From NCBI RefSeq assembly GCF_021568695.1, contig NZ_JAKGTI010000001.1, forward strand, positions 1,798,001 through 1,862,000: 64,000 nucleotides of DNA. Direction: 5' to 3'. A program made the translations under genes and the position numbers. The stretch's first letter is position 1; every line of letters begins with the position of its first letter. The DNA comes from Maritalea mediterranea. Lineage in GTDB: Bacteria; Pseudomonadota; Alphaproteobacteria; Rhizobiales; Devosiaceae. Positions 9,272 to 19,546 of this stretch are shown here, in pieces. A model generated the notes under the pieces. That model was not told the DNA's origin, did not search any database, and was given only the letters and a program-made list of their open reading frames with translations.

Positions 9272-9985
9272 TCATCCAACCCGAGTGGACAATGCCTTCC
9301 CCTCAATAATGGCCTGAACACCGCCCTCGACGTCCAGAGCATACACAAAAATTGGCAATTTGTTGTCACGCGCCAATGCAAATGCAGCCATATCCATAAC
9401 TTTTAGGTCCCGCGCGATGACTTCATCGTACGAAATCTCATCAAATCGCTTGGCATCCGGGTTGGTTGACGGATCGTCATCATAGACCCCGTCCACCTTC
9501 GTGCCCTTAAATAGGGCATCACAATCTAGCTCTACGGCCTTTAATGCCGCCGCAGTATCTGTTGTGAAAAAGGGATTGCCGGTGCCCCCGGCGCAAATCG
9601 CGATGCCACCATCTTCCAGCGTTTTGCGAGCGTCTCTTGCGGTAAAATGATCCGCCACATCAGGCATGACCAGATTGGAGAAGACCCGCGAATTCCCGCC
9701 AGCGCGGCGAATCGCATCGCCCAACGCAAGGCAATTGATCACGGTGGCCAACATGCCCATATGATCACCAACCACGCGATCTGCGCCGCCTGCAGCCACA
9801 GCCATGCCGCGGAAAATATTCCCGCCGCCAACCACAATGGCTACTTCATATCCATTTTGAGTGAGATGGACGAGTTGGTTTGCAACTTCATCCAGGAATT
9901 GAGATTCGATCCCAAAAGATTCGTCTCCGGCGAGCGCTTCGCCGGAGACTTTGATCAATATACGTTTAAGCGATGGAGAGGCCAT
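9272..9985 (-). CDS. pyrH: uridylate kinase
   Basis: A 237-residue amino-acid-kinase-family protein. It starts with the phosphate-binding region RILIKVSGEALAG and has GGGNIFRG and a C-terminal TIEGK-like segment (QAIIEGKALSTRVG). It phosphorylates UMP to UDP in the cytoplasm. It is placed between tsf and frr as in most bacteria. Confidence 0.97.
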   Translation of the reverse strand: MASPSLKRILIKVSGEALAGDESFGIESQFLDEVANQLVHLTQNGYEVAIVVGGGNIFRGMAVAAGGADRVVGDHMGMLATVINCLALGDAIRRAGGNSRVFSNLVMPDVADHFTARDARKTLEDGGIAICAGGTGNPFFTTDTAAALKAVELDCDALFKGTKVDGVYDDDPSTNPDAKRFDEISYDEVIARDLKVMDMAAFALARDNKLPIFVYALDVEGGVQAIIEGKALSTRVG

Positions 9986-10051
9986 TGCCGCCCTAACCTA
10001 GTCTAGAGTTGGGAACTTTAGAAAAAAAGATTCTCGTTCCAGATCAGGTTA

Positions 10052-10975
10052 TTAGTTACCAGCCGCGGCTGCAACCTCGGCGGCGAAATCGCTCTCTTCT
10101 TTTTCAATGCCTTCGCCAATGGCAAAGCGCTTAAAGTCAACCAGCTCAACAGGTGCGCCAGCTTCTTTTTCTGCGTTCTTTACAACGTCGCCAACTTTGG
10201 TTTCGCCATCAATAACGAATGTTTGAGACAGCAAGCACACTTCTTCGTAATATTTGCGCATGCGGCCTTCGACCATTTTCTCAACGATTTCAGCAGGTTT
10301 GCCTGAACCGGCGGCCTGCTCGGCAAAAACAGCGCGTTCGCGGTCCACAACGTCCTGGTCCAAACCTTCAGGCGAAATGGCCAATGGATTTGTAGCAGCG
10401 ATATGCATAGCCAACTGACGGCCAATGCCTTCCAGCTTCGATGCGTCACCAGAAGTTTTCAATCCAACAAGAATGCCGATGCCGCCAAGACCGTCGACAA
10501 CCGCGTTGTGCACATAGCTGCAAACAACGCCTTCATCCACAGAAACAGTGGCCGAACGACGCAAGGTCATGTTCTCGCCGATTTTTGCAACAGCATTTGT
10601 CACTTCGTCAGCAACGGAGTGGGACTTGCCAGGATAAGTTGCCGCAGCAAGCTGCTCGACATCATCGCCCTTTTCCAGTGCAAGGGTCGCAATATCGTTT
10701 ACCAGACCTTGGAATTCGGCATTACGCGCCACAAAGTCGGTTTCAGAGTTCACTTCAACAACAGCACCTTTGGTGCCTGAAGTAACAACACCGACCAAAC
10801 CTTCTGCCGCCACGCGACCGGCCTTTTTAGCGGCTTTGGCCAAACCTTTGGTGCGCAGCCAGTCAACAGCAGCTTCCAAGTCGCCATTGGTTTCGTTCAA
10901 TGCTTTTTTGCAGTCCATCATGCCAACGCCGGTCTGCTCGCGCAATTCTTTCACAAGTGCAGCTGTGATCGCCAT
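10052..10975 (-). CDS. tsf: translation elongation factor Ts
   Basis: A 307-residue protein with an N-terminal UBA-like domain ([20 protein letters not shown]) and the dimerisation/core region with [10 protein letters not shown]. It exchanges GDP for GTP on EF-Tu. It lies 92 nt downstream of rpsB and 66 nt upstream of pyrH. Length fits alphaproteobacterial EF-Ts. Confidence 0.97.
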   Translation of the reverse strand: MAITAALVKELREQTGVGMMDCKKALNETNGDLEAAVDWLRTKGLAKAAKKAGRVAAEGLVGVVTSGTKGAVVEVNSETDFVARNAEFQGLVNDIATLALEKGDDVEQLAAATYPGKSHSVADEVTNAVAKIGENMTLRRSATVSVDEGVVCSYVHNAVVDGLGGIGILVGLKTSGDASKLEGIGRQLAMHIAATNPLAISPEGLDQDVVDRERAVFAEQAAGSGKPAEIVEKMVEGRMRKYYEEVCLLSQTFVIDGETKVGDVVKNAEKEAGAPVELVDFKRFAIGEGIEKEESDFAAEVAAAAGN

Positions 10976-11067
10976 TTTAAATCTCCTATGTTGCCAGCCC
11001 TATGTCGGGCTGGCCCAATCGAAAGTATCGTATTTACCGTGTAAACACGCAGATTTTATGAAGCTAA

Positions 11068-12108
11068 TTAAGCGCTCAACTCTTTGGCTTGGTCGATCCA
11101 GCCATCGCGCTCAATGCGGCCTTTGAAGTTCAAACGCTCGTCAACATTGGCAATGTCTTCTGCGCTGAAGTTTGCGATCTGAGCAAAGGTGTAAATACCC
11201 AAGTCATTCAGCTTTTGCTCCAGCACCGGACCAACACCAGAGATTTTCTTCAAATCATCTGCATCGCCGGCAGGCTTATCAAACAAAGGTGCATCGTCAG
11301 AGGCCACTGTCTCTGCAGGCGCTTCTTCGGCTGGCGCTGCTTCAGCAACCGGTGCAGCTTCTTCCAAAACAGGCTCGTTCACTTCAACGGCAGCACCCAA
11401 ATCTTCGCCAATGGCAACAGATGAGCGCGAAATACCGTCAAGGGCAGCTTTGGAAACCAAAGAGCAATAGAGTTCGATGGCACGAGCAGCATCGTCATTG
11501 CCCGGAATTGGCAGGTCAACAGCTTCAGGATCGCAGTTTGTATCAGCAATCGCAATCACTGGGATGCCAAGACGACGTGCTTCATTAAGGGCCAGAGATT
11601 CTTTGTTGGTATCGATCACGAACAACAGGTTTGGCACGTTGCCCATGTCTTTAATGCCGCCCAGATCGCGCTCAAGACGCTCGCGCTCGCGAGACCGCTG
11701 CAAACGCTCTTTCTTGGTCAAGCCTTGCATGCCTTCAGATTCCTGGTCTTCCAGCTCACGCAAACGCGCAATTGACTTCGAAATGGTCTGCCAGTTGGTC
11801 AGCATGCCGCCCAACCAACGAGAGTTCACATAATATTGTGCGGACTGGCGCGCAGCTTCAGCCACCACAGGCGCAGCTTGACGCTTGGTGCCCACAAATA
11901 GAACGCGGCCACCTTCGGCCACAGTATCAGACACCATTTGCAATGCTTTATACAAAGCAGGTACTGTTTGCGCCAAATCGATAATGTGAATATCGTTACG
12001 CACACCAAAAATGAATTGTTCCATTTTTGGGTTCCAGCGATGTTTTTGGTGTCCGAAGTGTACGCCTGCTTCAAGCAGTTCGCGCATAGAAAAATCAGGA
12101 AGTGCCAT
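11068..12108 (-). CDS. rpsB: 30S ribosomal protein S2 with C-terminal helix-hairpin-helix-like extension
   Basis: Residues 1 to about 225 are standard S2 ([44 protein letters not shown]). The protein then runs to 346 residues where S2 is usually about 240-260. An Ala/Glu/Pro-rich linker leads to a compact domain at residues 284-346 ([20 protein letters not shown] and so on, coding 11071-11259). The ISGVGPVLE core resembles helix-hairpin-helix/H3TH-type domains. A near-identical domain ends NuoE in this window. Such extensions are known on some Rhizobiales proteins, but their role is unclear. S2 binds the 30S body near S1. Confidence 0.96.
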   Translation of the reverse strand: MALPDFSMRELLEAGVHFGHQKHRWNPKMEQFIFGVRNDIHIIDLAQTVPALYKALQMVSDTVAEGGRVLFVGTKRQAAPVVAEAARQSAQYYVNSRWLGGMLTNWQTISKSIARLRELEDQESEGMQGLTKKERLQRSRERERLERDLGGIKDMGNVPNLLFVIDTNKESLALNEARRLGIPVIAIADTNCDPEAVDLPIPGNDDAARAIELYCSLVSKAALDGISRSSVAIGEDLGAAVEVNEPVLEEAAPVAEAAPAEEAPAETVASDDAPLFDKPAGDADDLKKISGVGPVLEQKLNDLGIYTFAQIANFSAEDIANVDERLNFKGRIERDGWIDQAKELSA

Positions 12109-12221
12109 CGGCCTTCTCTCCTTTTAACCGGTTATAACCTCCGCAAAGAGCTGCAACATATTTTGTCACCGGATGGCGGCCTCAACGGGCAGCCGTCTTT
12201 GCGTGCGAATTGATGAGCGCG

Positions 12222-12250
12222 GAAATACAGCAAACCCGCGCCCTTGGCAA
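12222..12250 (-). promoter_or_regulatory. rpsB: candidate sigma-70-type promoter for rpsB-tsf-pyrH-frr
   Basis: On the minus strand TTGCCA (complement of 12245-12250) and TATTTC (complement of 12222-12227) are separated by exactly 17 nt. They sit about 115 nt upstream of the rpsB ATG in the dnaE-rpsB gap. The -10 is imperfect; this is a prediction by eye. Confidence 0.45.
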
Positions 12251-12282
12251 TAGCTAAATGGAGAATAATAAGCGCAAAGGGT

Positions 12283-12305
12283 AAAAAGCCGGAAATCGGC
12301 GGTTT
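12283..12305 (-). terminator. weak terminator candidate after dnaE
   Basis: Just downstream of the dnaE stop the minus strand has a short GC hairpin (CCGCCG / CCGGC, small loop) followed by TTTTT. The stem is short and imperfect, so termination may be partial. Confidence 0.4.
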
Positions 12306-12313
12306 TGCGCCAC

Positions 12314-15300
12314 CTATCCGGCAGAAACCCCGGCACTCACCCGAGCGTCAGCTACACCGGGCATCACCTTGAGCGAACTGGCCAGCTCAGGCGTCAACCG
12401 GTATCCCCCAGGCAATTCAATTTCAAACTCATAATTATGGTTTTCATCCATCACCACAATGGCCACCTGGCCCTCACCGCCACGCTGCAATTGCTTGGCC
12501 AGATGCGGGATGCAGTCCTTACTGGTCAGATGCAGCACCAGCTTATTGGCCATCTTGGCCACGGCGCGCTCAATTGGGTGCAGATTGATCAGCCGCAACC
12601 GCACCCCATCAGGCTGCGCATCGGCTTCCACCTCCACCACAATGGAATTGCCCACGGTCAACACCTCATCAAACCGATCAAGCTGCTCAGAAAACACCAA
12701 GCATTCATAGGTGCCAGTAGGATCAGAGAGCGTAATGATCGACATGTTCGAGCCCTTACGGGTCTTACGATCATTGCGCGAGGCCAGCGTGCCCGCCAGC
12801 CGACCAGCGCTGGCGCCATTGCGGGCCGCTTTCTCAAATGCTTGCCAGGTCTGGGCATAACCTTCGGTGTAAATGGACTGGTATTCATCCAGCGGGTGGG
12901 CCGACAAATAAAAGCCAATCGCTGAGAATTCGCGCTGCAATCGCTCCGAATGGCTCCAGCTCGGCACATTTTTCGCTGGCTTGATCGGTTCAGGCGCCGC
13001 AGCGGTAAACATATCCATAATACCTTCATTGCGGTTACTCGTTGCCCGCTGGGCGGAACTCAACACCGTTTCCGTAAGCGAAGCCACTTCTTCGCGCCGC
13101 AAACCAAGATCATCAAACGCACCGGCATGTGTTAGCGTTTCGAAGGCACGCCGATTGACGATCTTTGGGTCAATTCGCTCAGCAAAATCCGCCAGGTCGG
13201 CAAAGGGTCGGTCACCCCGCACCGCCACAATATGCTCCGCGACATTGCGGCCAACGCCCTTCACTGCGCAAAGGCTATAATGGATATTGTTGCCCTCGAC
13301 GGTGAAAATAACCTCAGATTTATTCACGCATGGCGGTTTAACTTCAATCTTAAGTCTTTGCGCCTCACGCTTGAAATCATTCAATTTATCGGTGTTTCCC
13401 ATATCGAGTGTCATGGACGCGGCCAGAAACTCTTTTGGATAATGGGCTTTCAGATAGCCTGTTTGATAAGACACCAACGCATAGGCGGCAGCGTGAGATT
13501 TATTAAAGCCATAATTGGCAAATTTCGCCACAAGCTCAAAGATATTGTCGGCCTGGGCTTTCACCAGCCCATTCTTGACGGCGCCCTCCACAAAGCGGAC
13601 CTTTTGCTTGTCCATCTCCGCCTTGATCTTCTTACCCATCGCGCGGCGCAACAAATCCGCTTCACCCAGCGAGTAACCGGACAGAACCTGGGCAATCTGC
13701 ATCACCTGTTCCTGATAAACGATGATCCCATAAGTCTCTTTCAGAATATCGGTCAAACTATCATGCAGATAATCAGGTGTTTCGCGCCCATGTTTCCGGG
13801 CACAGAAGGTCGGGATATTGTCCATTGGACCCGGGCGGTAAAGCGCCACAATCGCGATAATGTCTTCGAACCGGTCGGGCTTGAGATCCAGAAGCGCCCG
13901 CCGCATCCCCGGACTTTCCACCTGAAACACGCCAACCGTTTCGCCCTTGGCATAAAGCTCATAGGTCTTTTCATCTTCAATCGAGATGTTTTCAATGGAG
14001 AAATCGCCGCCATCCCGGTTGATCAGCCGCTCGGCATATTCAATCACGGTCAGTGTTTTGAGGCCCAGAAAGTCAAATTTGACCAGCCCGGCCTCTTCCA
14101 CCACCTTCATATTATATTGCGACACCGGCATATCGGAACGCGGATCGCGATAAAGCGGCACCAATTGCTGCAACGGCCGGTCACCAATCACGATACCCGC
14201 CGCATGAGTGGAGGCGTGACGATAAAGCCCTTCGAGCTTTTTGCCCATCTCCAGCAACTGCGCCACGGTTTCATCTTCGTCGCGCATGGCTTGCAAACGC
14301 GGCTCACCATCAATCGCTTCGGTCAACGTCACCGGATTGGCGGGGTTAGACGGCACCAGTTTGGAAATGCGATCCACCTGCGGATAAGGCATTTGCAACA
14401 CCCGCCCCACATCGCGCAACACCGCTCGGGCCTGCAGCGTCCCGAAGGTAATGATCTGCGCCACCTGCTCGGCACCATATTTTTGCTGCACATATTGAAT
14501 CACCTCTTCCCGCCGCTCCTGGCAGAAATCGATGTCAAAGTCGGGCATCGAGACCCGTTCCGGGTTCAAAAACCTTTCGAACAGCAACGCATAGCGCAAC
14601 GGATCGAGGTTGGTAATAGTCAATGCATAGGCCACCAGCGACCCGGCACCAGAGCCCCGCCCCGGCCCCACCGAAATGCCATGCTCTTTCGCCCATTTGA
14701 TAAAGTCGGCAACGATCAGGAAGTAGCCGGGAAACTTCATATTTTTGATAACGTTCAGCTCAAATTCAAGCCGTTCGCGATATTGATCAGCCGTCATCCC
14801 AGGCGCAGGACCATCCCGCTCCAATATCCGCTCCAGCCCCTCATGGGCTTGGCGCGAGAGCTCTTCGGCCTCCGCCTCAACCGCTTCGTCGGAGCTCATG
14901 CCCTCCGGCGCCGCAAAATTGGGCAAAATTGGCGCGCGCTTCAACGGCCGAAATGTTACCCGTTGCGCAATCTCAATTGTGTTTTCAATCGCCTCGGGCA
15001 AGTCCGCAAACAGCGCGCACATTTCCTTGCGGGTTTTGAAATAATGCTGATCGGATAATTTGCGCCGCTCGGTCTGCGCCACAACGCTGCCCTCGGCAAT
15101 CGCCATCAACGCATCGTGCGACTCAAAATCATCGCTTTTGGGAAAGAAGGGCTCATTGGTCGCCACAATCGGCACATCATGAGCATAAGCATAGTCCAGC
15201 AATTGCGGTTCGCTGATGGCTTGGGCATCCTTACCATGCCGTTGCAATTCAATATAGAGCCGATCGCCAAAAATGCGGCGCAGATTATCCAGCCGCGTCA

Positions 15301-15784
15301 CTGCTTGCTGGTCATAATCCTGCGCAAAAAGCGGATCAATCCCGCCTTCCAGCCCGCCGGTCAGGCAGATCAAATCTTCGTGCAAACCCTCATCAAACCA
15401 AGCAATCGGCGCTTTCAGAGCGCTGGCGTCCCCCAGCAGATAGGCCCGCGAGACCAATTCCGAGAGATTTTGAAAGCCCTGTTCGGTCTGGGCGATCAGC
15501 ACCACAGATTCCTTGGCAAACTTTTTGCGCTCGCGCCCGGGCATATCCGAAGGCGGCTCAAATTCAATCGGCAACTCGCAACCCACAATTGGTTGCAGCC
15601 CCTTCTGGTTCGCAATATCCGAAAATTGGAGCGCCCCGAACAAATTGCCGGTGTCCGCAACCCCCAGCGCGACCTGCCCGTCATTAACAGCTAAGTCGAT
15701 CAGCTTTTTCAGCTGTATCGCCCCTTCCAGCAAAGAATAGGACGAGTGGGCATGCAAATGGATGAAATCAGGTGTCGCGCTCAT
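12314..15784 (-). CDS. dnaE: DNA polymerase III alpha subunit
   Basis: About 1156 residues from the preferred ATG at 15784 (MSATPDFIHLHAHSSYSLLE). The frame is open to 15820, but the extra 12 residues are not conserved-looking. The domain order is standard. An N-terminal PHP domain begins at HLHAHSSYS. The palm carries the catalytic aspartates in PDFDIDFCQERREEVI. Next come fingers, HhH (KGVGRNVAEHIVAVRGDRPF) and an OB-fold near ICLVFSEQLDRF-like sequence. It is the replicative polymerase catalytic subunit. It is transcribed on its own between the 34-residue peptide gene and rpsB. Confidence 0.97.
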   Translation of the reverse strand: MSATPDFIHLHAHSSYSLLEGAIQLKKLIDLAVNDGQVALGVADTGNLFGALQFSDIANQKGLQPIVGCELPIEFEPPSDMPGRERKKFAKESVVLIAQTEQGFQNLSELVSRAYLLGDASALKAPIAWFDEGLHEDLICLTGGLEGGIDPLFAQDYDQQAVTRLDNLRRIFGDRLYIELQRHGKDAQAISEPQLLDYAYAHDVPIVATNEPFFPKSDDFESHDALMAIAEGSVVAQTERRKLSDQHYFKTRKEMCALFADLPEAIENTIEIAQRVTFRPLKRAPILPNFAAPEGMSSDEAVEAEAEELSRQAHEGLERILERDGPAPGMTADQYRERLEFELNVIKNMKFPGYFLIVADFIKWAKEHGISVGPGRGSGAGSLVAYALTITNLDPLRYALLFERFLNPERVSMPDFDIDFCQERREEVIQYVQQKYGAEQVAQIITFGTLQARAVLRDVGRVLQMPYPQVDRISKLVPSNPANPVTLTEAIDGEPRLQAMRDEDETVAQLLEMGKKLEGLYRHASTHAAGIVIGDRPLQQLVPLYRDPRSDMPVSQYNMKVVEEAGLVKFDFLGLKTLTVIEYAERLINRDGGDFSIENISIEDEKTYELYAKGETVGVFQVESPGMRRALLDLKPDRFEDIIAIVALYRPGPMDNIPTFCARKHGRETPDYLHDSLTDILKETYGIIVYQEQVMQIAQVLSGYSLGEADLLRRAMGKKIKAEMDKQKVRFVEGAVKNGLVKAQADNIFELVAKFANYGFNKSHAAAYALVSYQTGYLKAHYPKEFLAASMTLDMGNTDKLNDFKREAQRLKIEVKPPCVNKSEVIFTVEGNNIHYSLCAVKGVGRNVAEHIVAVRGDRPFADLADFAERIDPKIVNRRAFETLTHAGAFDDLGLRREEVASLTETVLSSAQRATSNRNEGIMDMFTAAAPEPIKPAKNVPSWSHSERLQREFSAIGFYLSAHPLDEYQSIYTEGYAQTWQAFEKAARNGASAGRLAGTLASRNDRKTRKGSNMSIITLSDPTGTYECLVFSEQLDRFDEVLTVGNSIVVEVEADAQPDGVRLRLINLHPIERAVAKMANKLVLHLTSKDCIPHLAKQLQRGGEGQVAIVVMDENHNYEFEIELPGGYRLTPELASSLKVMPGVADARVSAGVSAG

Positions 15785-15860
15785 GGCTCTATCTATGCAC
15801 AAAGCGCCCATGCTCGCCAAGCAAGCTTATGCGATGTTCACAGGCGCGTTGTTGCAAATC

Positions 15861-15965
15861 CTAAACGCCGCCCAGCTTGGTCAGCACATCCATCCACATC
15901 AGCGCCGCAGCACTAAACCCGGCCAGAGAGAACAGTGCCATCACATCTTTAATCAGAACAAACAT
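15861..15965 (-). CDS. 34-residue single-pass membrane peptide, possible SOS-induced division inhibitor
   Basis: The ATG at 15965 has a strong GGAGG 7 nt upstream and encodes MFVLIKDVMALFSLAGFSAA followed by ALMWMDVLTKLGGV. It has one predicted membrane helix (about residues 8-27). A longer frame to 16073 lacks a ribosome site. The gene stands alone between lolD and dnaE. A LexA-like direct repeat (GTTC-N6-ATTC-N7-GTTC on the plus strand) covers the expected promoter. Short inner-membrane peptides under LexA control, such as SidA of Caulobacter, block division. I recognise no sequence identity to SidA, so the function is inferred from size, topology and operator only. Confidence 0.6.
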   Translation of the reverse strand: MFVLIKDVMALFSLAGFSAAALMWMDVLTKLGGV

Positions 15966-15989
15966 AGCAACCTCCGTTGTTTCCTGTTT

Positions 15990-16014
15990 GTTCTTATATA
16001 TTCTTCGTTTGTTC
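15990..16014. promoter_or_regulatory. LexA-like operator of alphaproteobacterial type
   Basis: The plus strand has GTTC at 15990-15993, ATTC at 16000-16003 and GTTC at 16011-16014. The second pair forms ATTC-N7-GTTC, one base off the alphaproteobacterial SOS box GTTC-N7-GTTC. On the minus strand the site spans a possible promoter: TAGAC-like -35 and TATATA -10 about 25-30 nt before the peptide ATG. Confidence 0.5.
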
Positions 16015-16109
16015 TCGTCTAGTGTGCATAGGACTGTGGGAAAGCTGTTGATGCTTTTATGGTTAATGGGCACAAGCAGTGCGCAACCTGTTCAAAGCCT
16101 GTGCACATC

Positions 16110-16128
16110 TGTGGACATAGGTGGATAA
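16110..16128. promoter_or_regulatory. two DnaA-box-like 9-mers
   Basis: Plus-strand TGTGGACAT (16110-16118) and GGTGGATAA (16120-16128) each resemble the complement of TTATCCACA (the second at 8 of 9 positions). They are 1 nt apart, between lolD and the small peptide gene. A chance cluster cannot be excluded. Confidence 0.25.
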
Positions 16129-16152
16129 GTTTATTGGCACTATGGCAGCAGA

Positions 16153-16842
16153 TTAAGCCAATTTGGTTGGCACGACGGCGCCACCATTTAACGTCACCAC
16201 GCGATCCGCCCGCCGGGCAATATCGTGGTTGTGTGTTGCGATCAGCCCTGCCGCCTGATGGTCCTTGATAGAATTGGCCAGCAGATCAAACACATGTCCG
16301 CTTGTTTCAGGATCCAAATTGCCCGTCGGTTCGTCCGCCAAAATCAATCCCGGGTTGTTGGCCATGGCGCGGCCAATAGCCACCCGTTGCTGCTCCCCGC
16401 CGGACAGCTGGGCTGGACGATGGTCACCGCGCTCCTTGATCACCATATGGTTCAAAAGCGCATCTGCCCGTTCCTGCGCCGCGCCCCGTTCGACACCGGC
16501 AATCAATAGCGGCATCATAATATTCTCTCTGGCCGAAAATTCGGGCAGCAGATGGTGGAATTGATAAATATAGCCCACATTTTGCCGGCGCAGCAGCGTG
16601 CGCGCTCGGTCATTCAGCTCATGCGCTGACGTACCGCAAATCGTAATTTCCCCTTGCTGGGGCCGTTCCAAAAGGCCGCATACATGCAACAAGGTCGATT
16701 TGCCCGCGCCCGAAGGCGCCACCAGCGCCACAATCTCGCCCGCGGCGATATCAAGCGCGACATTCACTAAAATGTCGAGCCGTGCGTCTCGTTCCAGATA
16801 ATGGCGATGCACACCACGTAAAGACAATTTCAAATCAGCCAT
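16153..16842 (-). CDS. lolD: lipoprotein-releasing ABC transporter ATP-binding protein
   Basis: About 229 residues from the ATG at 16842, which overlaps the lolC stop by 8 nt; the frame is open to 16905 without a better start. Walker A reads APSGAGKST, the ABC signature LSGGEQQRVAIG, and Walker B ILADEP followed by TGNLD. The ATPase drives extraction of outer-membrane lipoproteins from the inner membrane by the LolC/E permease. The alanine at the first Walker A position replaces the usual glycine; I believe this is common in alphaproteobacterial LolD. Confidence 0.93.
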   Translation of the reverse strand: MADLKLSLRGVHRHYLERDARLDILVNVALDIAAGEIVALVAPSGAGKSTLLHVCGLLERPQQGEITICGTSAHELNDRARTLLRRQNVGYIYQFHHLLPEFSARENIMMPLLIAGVERGAAQERADALLNHMVIKERGDHRPAQLSGGEQQRVAIGRAMANNPGLILADEPTGNLDPETSGHVFDLLANSIKDHQAAGLIATHNHDIARRADRVVTLNGGAVVPTKLA

Positions 16843-18193
16843 AACGCAGGGCCTCAACTGGATCATATTGCGCCGCGCGCCACGCCGGATAAAGCGATGC
16901 GGCAAAACTCAAAATCAACGCCAGACTCACCACAAAGATCACCTCAAATGGATCAGTTTTCGACGGCAACGAGGAAAGGAAAAACACTTCAGGCGGAAAC
17001 AGCGTGATGCCGATGGTCTCAGAAATCCAAGCTCGGATCGGTTCTGCATTCGAGGCCAAAACGAGTCCGGCAATCAGGCCGATCAATGTGCCCGCCACGC
17101 CAATCGCCGTGCCGGTCATGCAAAAGATGCGCATAATCGACGCCCGCGTCGCACCCATGGTGCGCAAAATGGCAATGTCGCTGTTTTTCTCTTTCACCAG
17201 CATAACCAGCGAAGAAATAATATTGAACACGGCCACCAGCACAATCATGGAGAGGATGACAAACATCACCACCCGCTCCACCTGCAGCGCCGAGAAGAAG
17301 GTTTCATTGCGGCGCTGCCAGTCTGACAAGATCATGGGCCGCCCCGCCGCTTCCTGGATCGGCTCGCGCATATCGTGGATGGAATCAGGATCATCCAGAA
17401 AAATTTCCAACCCGGTCACGGAATAAATCCGCTCATAGGCTTCGTCAATCTGCTCGTCGGTGGCGTCCAGTGGCAGCGGCTCAACACCATCTTTCAGCAC
17501 ATCGCGGAATAGTTTGAAATAATTCTGCGCCAGTTGCAGCGGCATATAGACGAAATAACTGTCAAACTCGACCATGCCCAATTCAAACACCACATCCACC
17601 GGATAGGTCCGGATTTGCGGCGCCGTACCAAAGGGCGTTACCGTGCCTTCCGGCGTAATAATCGTCACTGTATCGCCAACCGATACGCCCAAATTTTGTG
17701 CCAGGCGCATGCCGATGGCCACGCCCTTGCCTTCATTCCAGCCATCGAAGCCGCCCAACACCGCAGATTCGGCAAAAAGTGGCATCTTGTTCAGATCGCG
17801 CTCATTGATTCCGCGCACCGCCACGCCGGTGGAGCGGCCAATGCCCGAGGCCAGTGCCTGCCCTTCAGCAAACGCCACCACGGCTTCCACGCCGTCAACG
17901 CCCTCGATTTTGGGAATGATCTGATCATAGTCTTCGAACTGCTCTTCCAGCGGAAAGGCCGTAAAATGGCCATTCAGGCCCAAAATCTTGTCCAGCAGTT
18001 CAGCGCGAAACCCGTTCATCACCGACATCACTACGATCAAGGTGGCCACGCCAATGGCAATGCCGGTCAGGGTGAGCGCCGCAATCACCGAAATAAAGGC
18101 TTCTTCCCGGCGCGCACGCAGATAACGCCAAGCCACCATAAATTCAAACCGCGAAAAGGGACGGTTTTGCGGGGTCTGCGCGGCGTCACTCAT
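16835..18193 (-). CDS. lolC: lipoprotein-releasing ABC transporter permease LolC/LolE
   Basis: A 452-residue FtsX-fold permease with one N-terminal membrane helix (about residues 35-60, preceded by FMVAWRYLRARREEAFISVI). A large periplasmic domain follows, then three C-terminal helices ending PAWRAAQYDPVEALRYG, the typical LolC/E/FtsX tail. It forms the membrane part of the Lol exporter with LolD, whose gene overlaps it. Only one permease gene is present, as in alphaproteobacteria that use a single LolC/E-type (LolF-like) protein. It lies 3 nt after the proS stop. Confidence 0.93.
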   Translation of the reverse strand: MSDAAQTPQNRPFSRFEFMVAWRYLRARREEAFISVIAALTLTGIAIGVATLIVVMSVMNGFRAELLDKILGLNGHFTAFPLEEQFEDYDQIIPKIEGVDGVEAVVAFAEGQALASGIGRSTGVAVRGINERDLNKMPLFAESAVLGGFDGWNEGKGVAIGMRLAQNLGVSVGDTVTIITPEGTVTPFGTAPQIRTYPVDVVFELGMVEFDSYFVYMPLQLAQNYFKLFRDVLKDGVEPLPLDATDEQIDEAYERIYSVTGLEIFLDDPDSIHDMREPIQEAAGRPMILSDWQRRNETFFSALQVERVVMFVILSMIVLVAVFNIISSLVMLVKEKNSDIAILRTMGATRASIMRIFCMTGTAIGVAGTLIGLIAGLVLASNAEPIRAWISETIGITLFPPEVFFLSSLPSKTDPFEVIFVVSLALILSFAASLYPAWRAAQYDPVEALRYG

Positions 18194-18196
18194 ATT

Positions 18197-19546
18197 TTAA
18201 ATATCCTGTCTGCGTTCCGGCACAATGCGCTCAAGGAGGAAGTCAACGGCCTGTTCCAACGACACATTGGTGCGGTCGCCAGTTTTACGATTCTTGATCT
18301 CAACTTCGTTATTTTTAAGGCCGCGTGGTCCCACAATCATCTGATAAGGCAAGCCGATCAGATCAGCCGTGGCAAATTTGCCGCCAGCCCCCATATCACG
18401 ATCATCATACAGAACTTCAATGCCCGCATTTTCAAGTTGCTGATAAAGCGCGTCACACTGTTCAACACAGCTCTCGTCGCCAGTCTTGAGATTGATCAGC
18501 GCCAGCTCGAAAGGCGCCACAGAAACCGGCCAGATAATGCCGTCATCATCATGGCTGGCCTCAATAATCGCCGGCACCAACCGCGTCAGGCCAATCCCGT
18601 AAGACCCCATATGCACCGGCACGTCTTTGCCATTGGCATCGGCTACAGTTGCGCCCATGGGCTCAGAATATTTCGTGCCGAAATAGAACACCTGCCCCAC
18701 TTCAATGCCGCGCGCCTCAACCCGGCGCTCCTCGGGCACTTCCGCCTGGAACTTGTCCATATCGATCATATCTTCCGTGGCGGCATAGAGCTTGGTCCAG
18801 TCATTGACGTAAGAGGTCAAATCGCCATCATAATCCACATCTTTAGGTGGAATGGGCTGGTCCAGCAGTGCCTTGTCGCAGAACACGCCGCTTTCGCCGG
18901 TATCGGCGAGCACGATGAATTCATGGCTCAAATCGCCACCAATCGGCCCGGTCTCTGCCTGCATGGGAATAGCTGTCAGCCCCATACGGTAGTAAGTGCG
19001 CAAATAAGACACGAACATGCGGTGATAGGATTTGACTGACGCTTCCTTGTCCAAATCGAACGAATAGGCATCTTTCATCAAAAACTCGCGGCTCCGCATG
19101 GTGCCGAAACGTGGACGAATCTCGTCGCGGAATTTCCACTGGATGTGATAAAGATTGAGCGGCAGATCCTTATAAGACTTAACGTTCGAACGGAAAATCG
19201 AGGTGATCATTTCCTCATTGGTCGGCCCATAAAGCATGTCGCGCTCGTGCCGGTCAGTCACCCGCAGCATTTCCTTGCCATAGGCATCATAGCGACCACT
19301 CTCGCGCCACAGATCAGCAGGCTGCAAGGTCGGCATCAGCAACTCGATGGCCCCGGCCCGGTCCTGCTCCTGCTCAATAATGTTCTGCACCTTGCGCAAC
19401 ACCCGGTACCCCAACGGCAGCCAGGCATAAAGGCCGCTGGCCTCCTGCTTCAGCATCGCGGCGCGCAGCATCAGACGGTGCGAAACGATTTCCGCTTCCT
19501 TGGGTGTTTCTTTTAAAACAGGCAGAAAATATTTTGACAGGCGCAT
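18197..19546 (-). CDS. proS: prolyl-tRNA synthetase, short form
   Basis: A 449-residue class II synthetase. Motif 1 region is [16 protein letters not shown], motif 2 [20 protein letters not shown] and motif 3 [15 protein letters not shown], with an anticodon-binding domain at the C-terminus. It lacks the roughly 180-residue editing insertion found between motifs 2 and 3 in E. coli ProRS, a normal trait of alphaproteobacteria. It charges tRNA-Pro in the cytoplasm and is the first gene of a proS-lolC-lolD unit. Confidence 0.96.
   Translation of the reverse strand: MRLSKYFLPVLKETPKEAEIVSHRLMLRAAMLKQEASGLYAWLPLGYRVLRKVQNIIEQEQDRAGAIELLMPTLQPADLWRESGRYDAYGKEMLRVTDRHERDMLYGPTNEEMITSIFRSNVKSYKDLPLNLYHIQWKFRDEIRPRFGTMRSREFLMKDAYSFDLDKEASVKSYHRMFVSYLRTYYRMGLTAIPMQAETGPIGGDLSHEFIVLADTGESGVFCDKALLDQPIPPKDVDYDGDLTSYVNDWTKLYAATEDMIDMDKFQAEVPEERRVEARGIEVGQVFYFGTKYSEPMGATVADANGKDVPVHMGSYGIGLTRLVPAIIEASHDDDGIIWPVSVAPFELALINLKTGDESCVEQCDALYQQLENAGIEVLYDDRDMGAGGKFATADLIGLPYQMIVGPRGLKNNEVEIKNRKTGDRTNVSLEQAVDFLLERIVPERRQDI

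Noticed and set aside
13232-15058. 608-codon plus-strand frame
   Set aside because: It is the antisense of dnaE, whose catalytic motifs are intact; the long open frame follows from codon bias of the real gene.
17534-19039. 501-codon plus-strand frame
   Set aside because: Antisense shadow across lolC and proS; no ribosome site and no recognisable protein.
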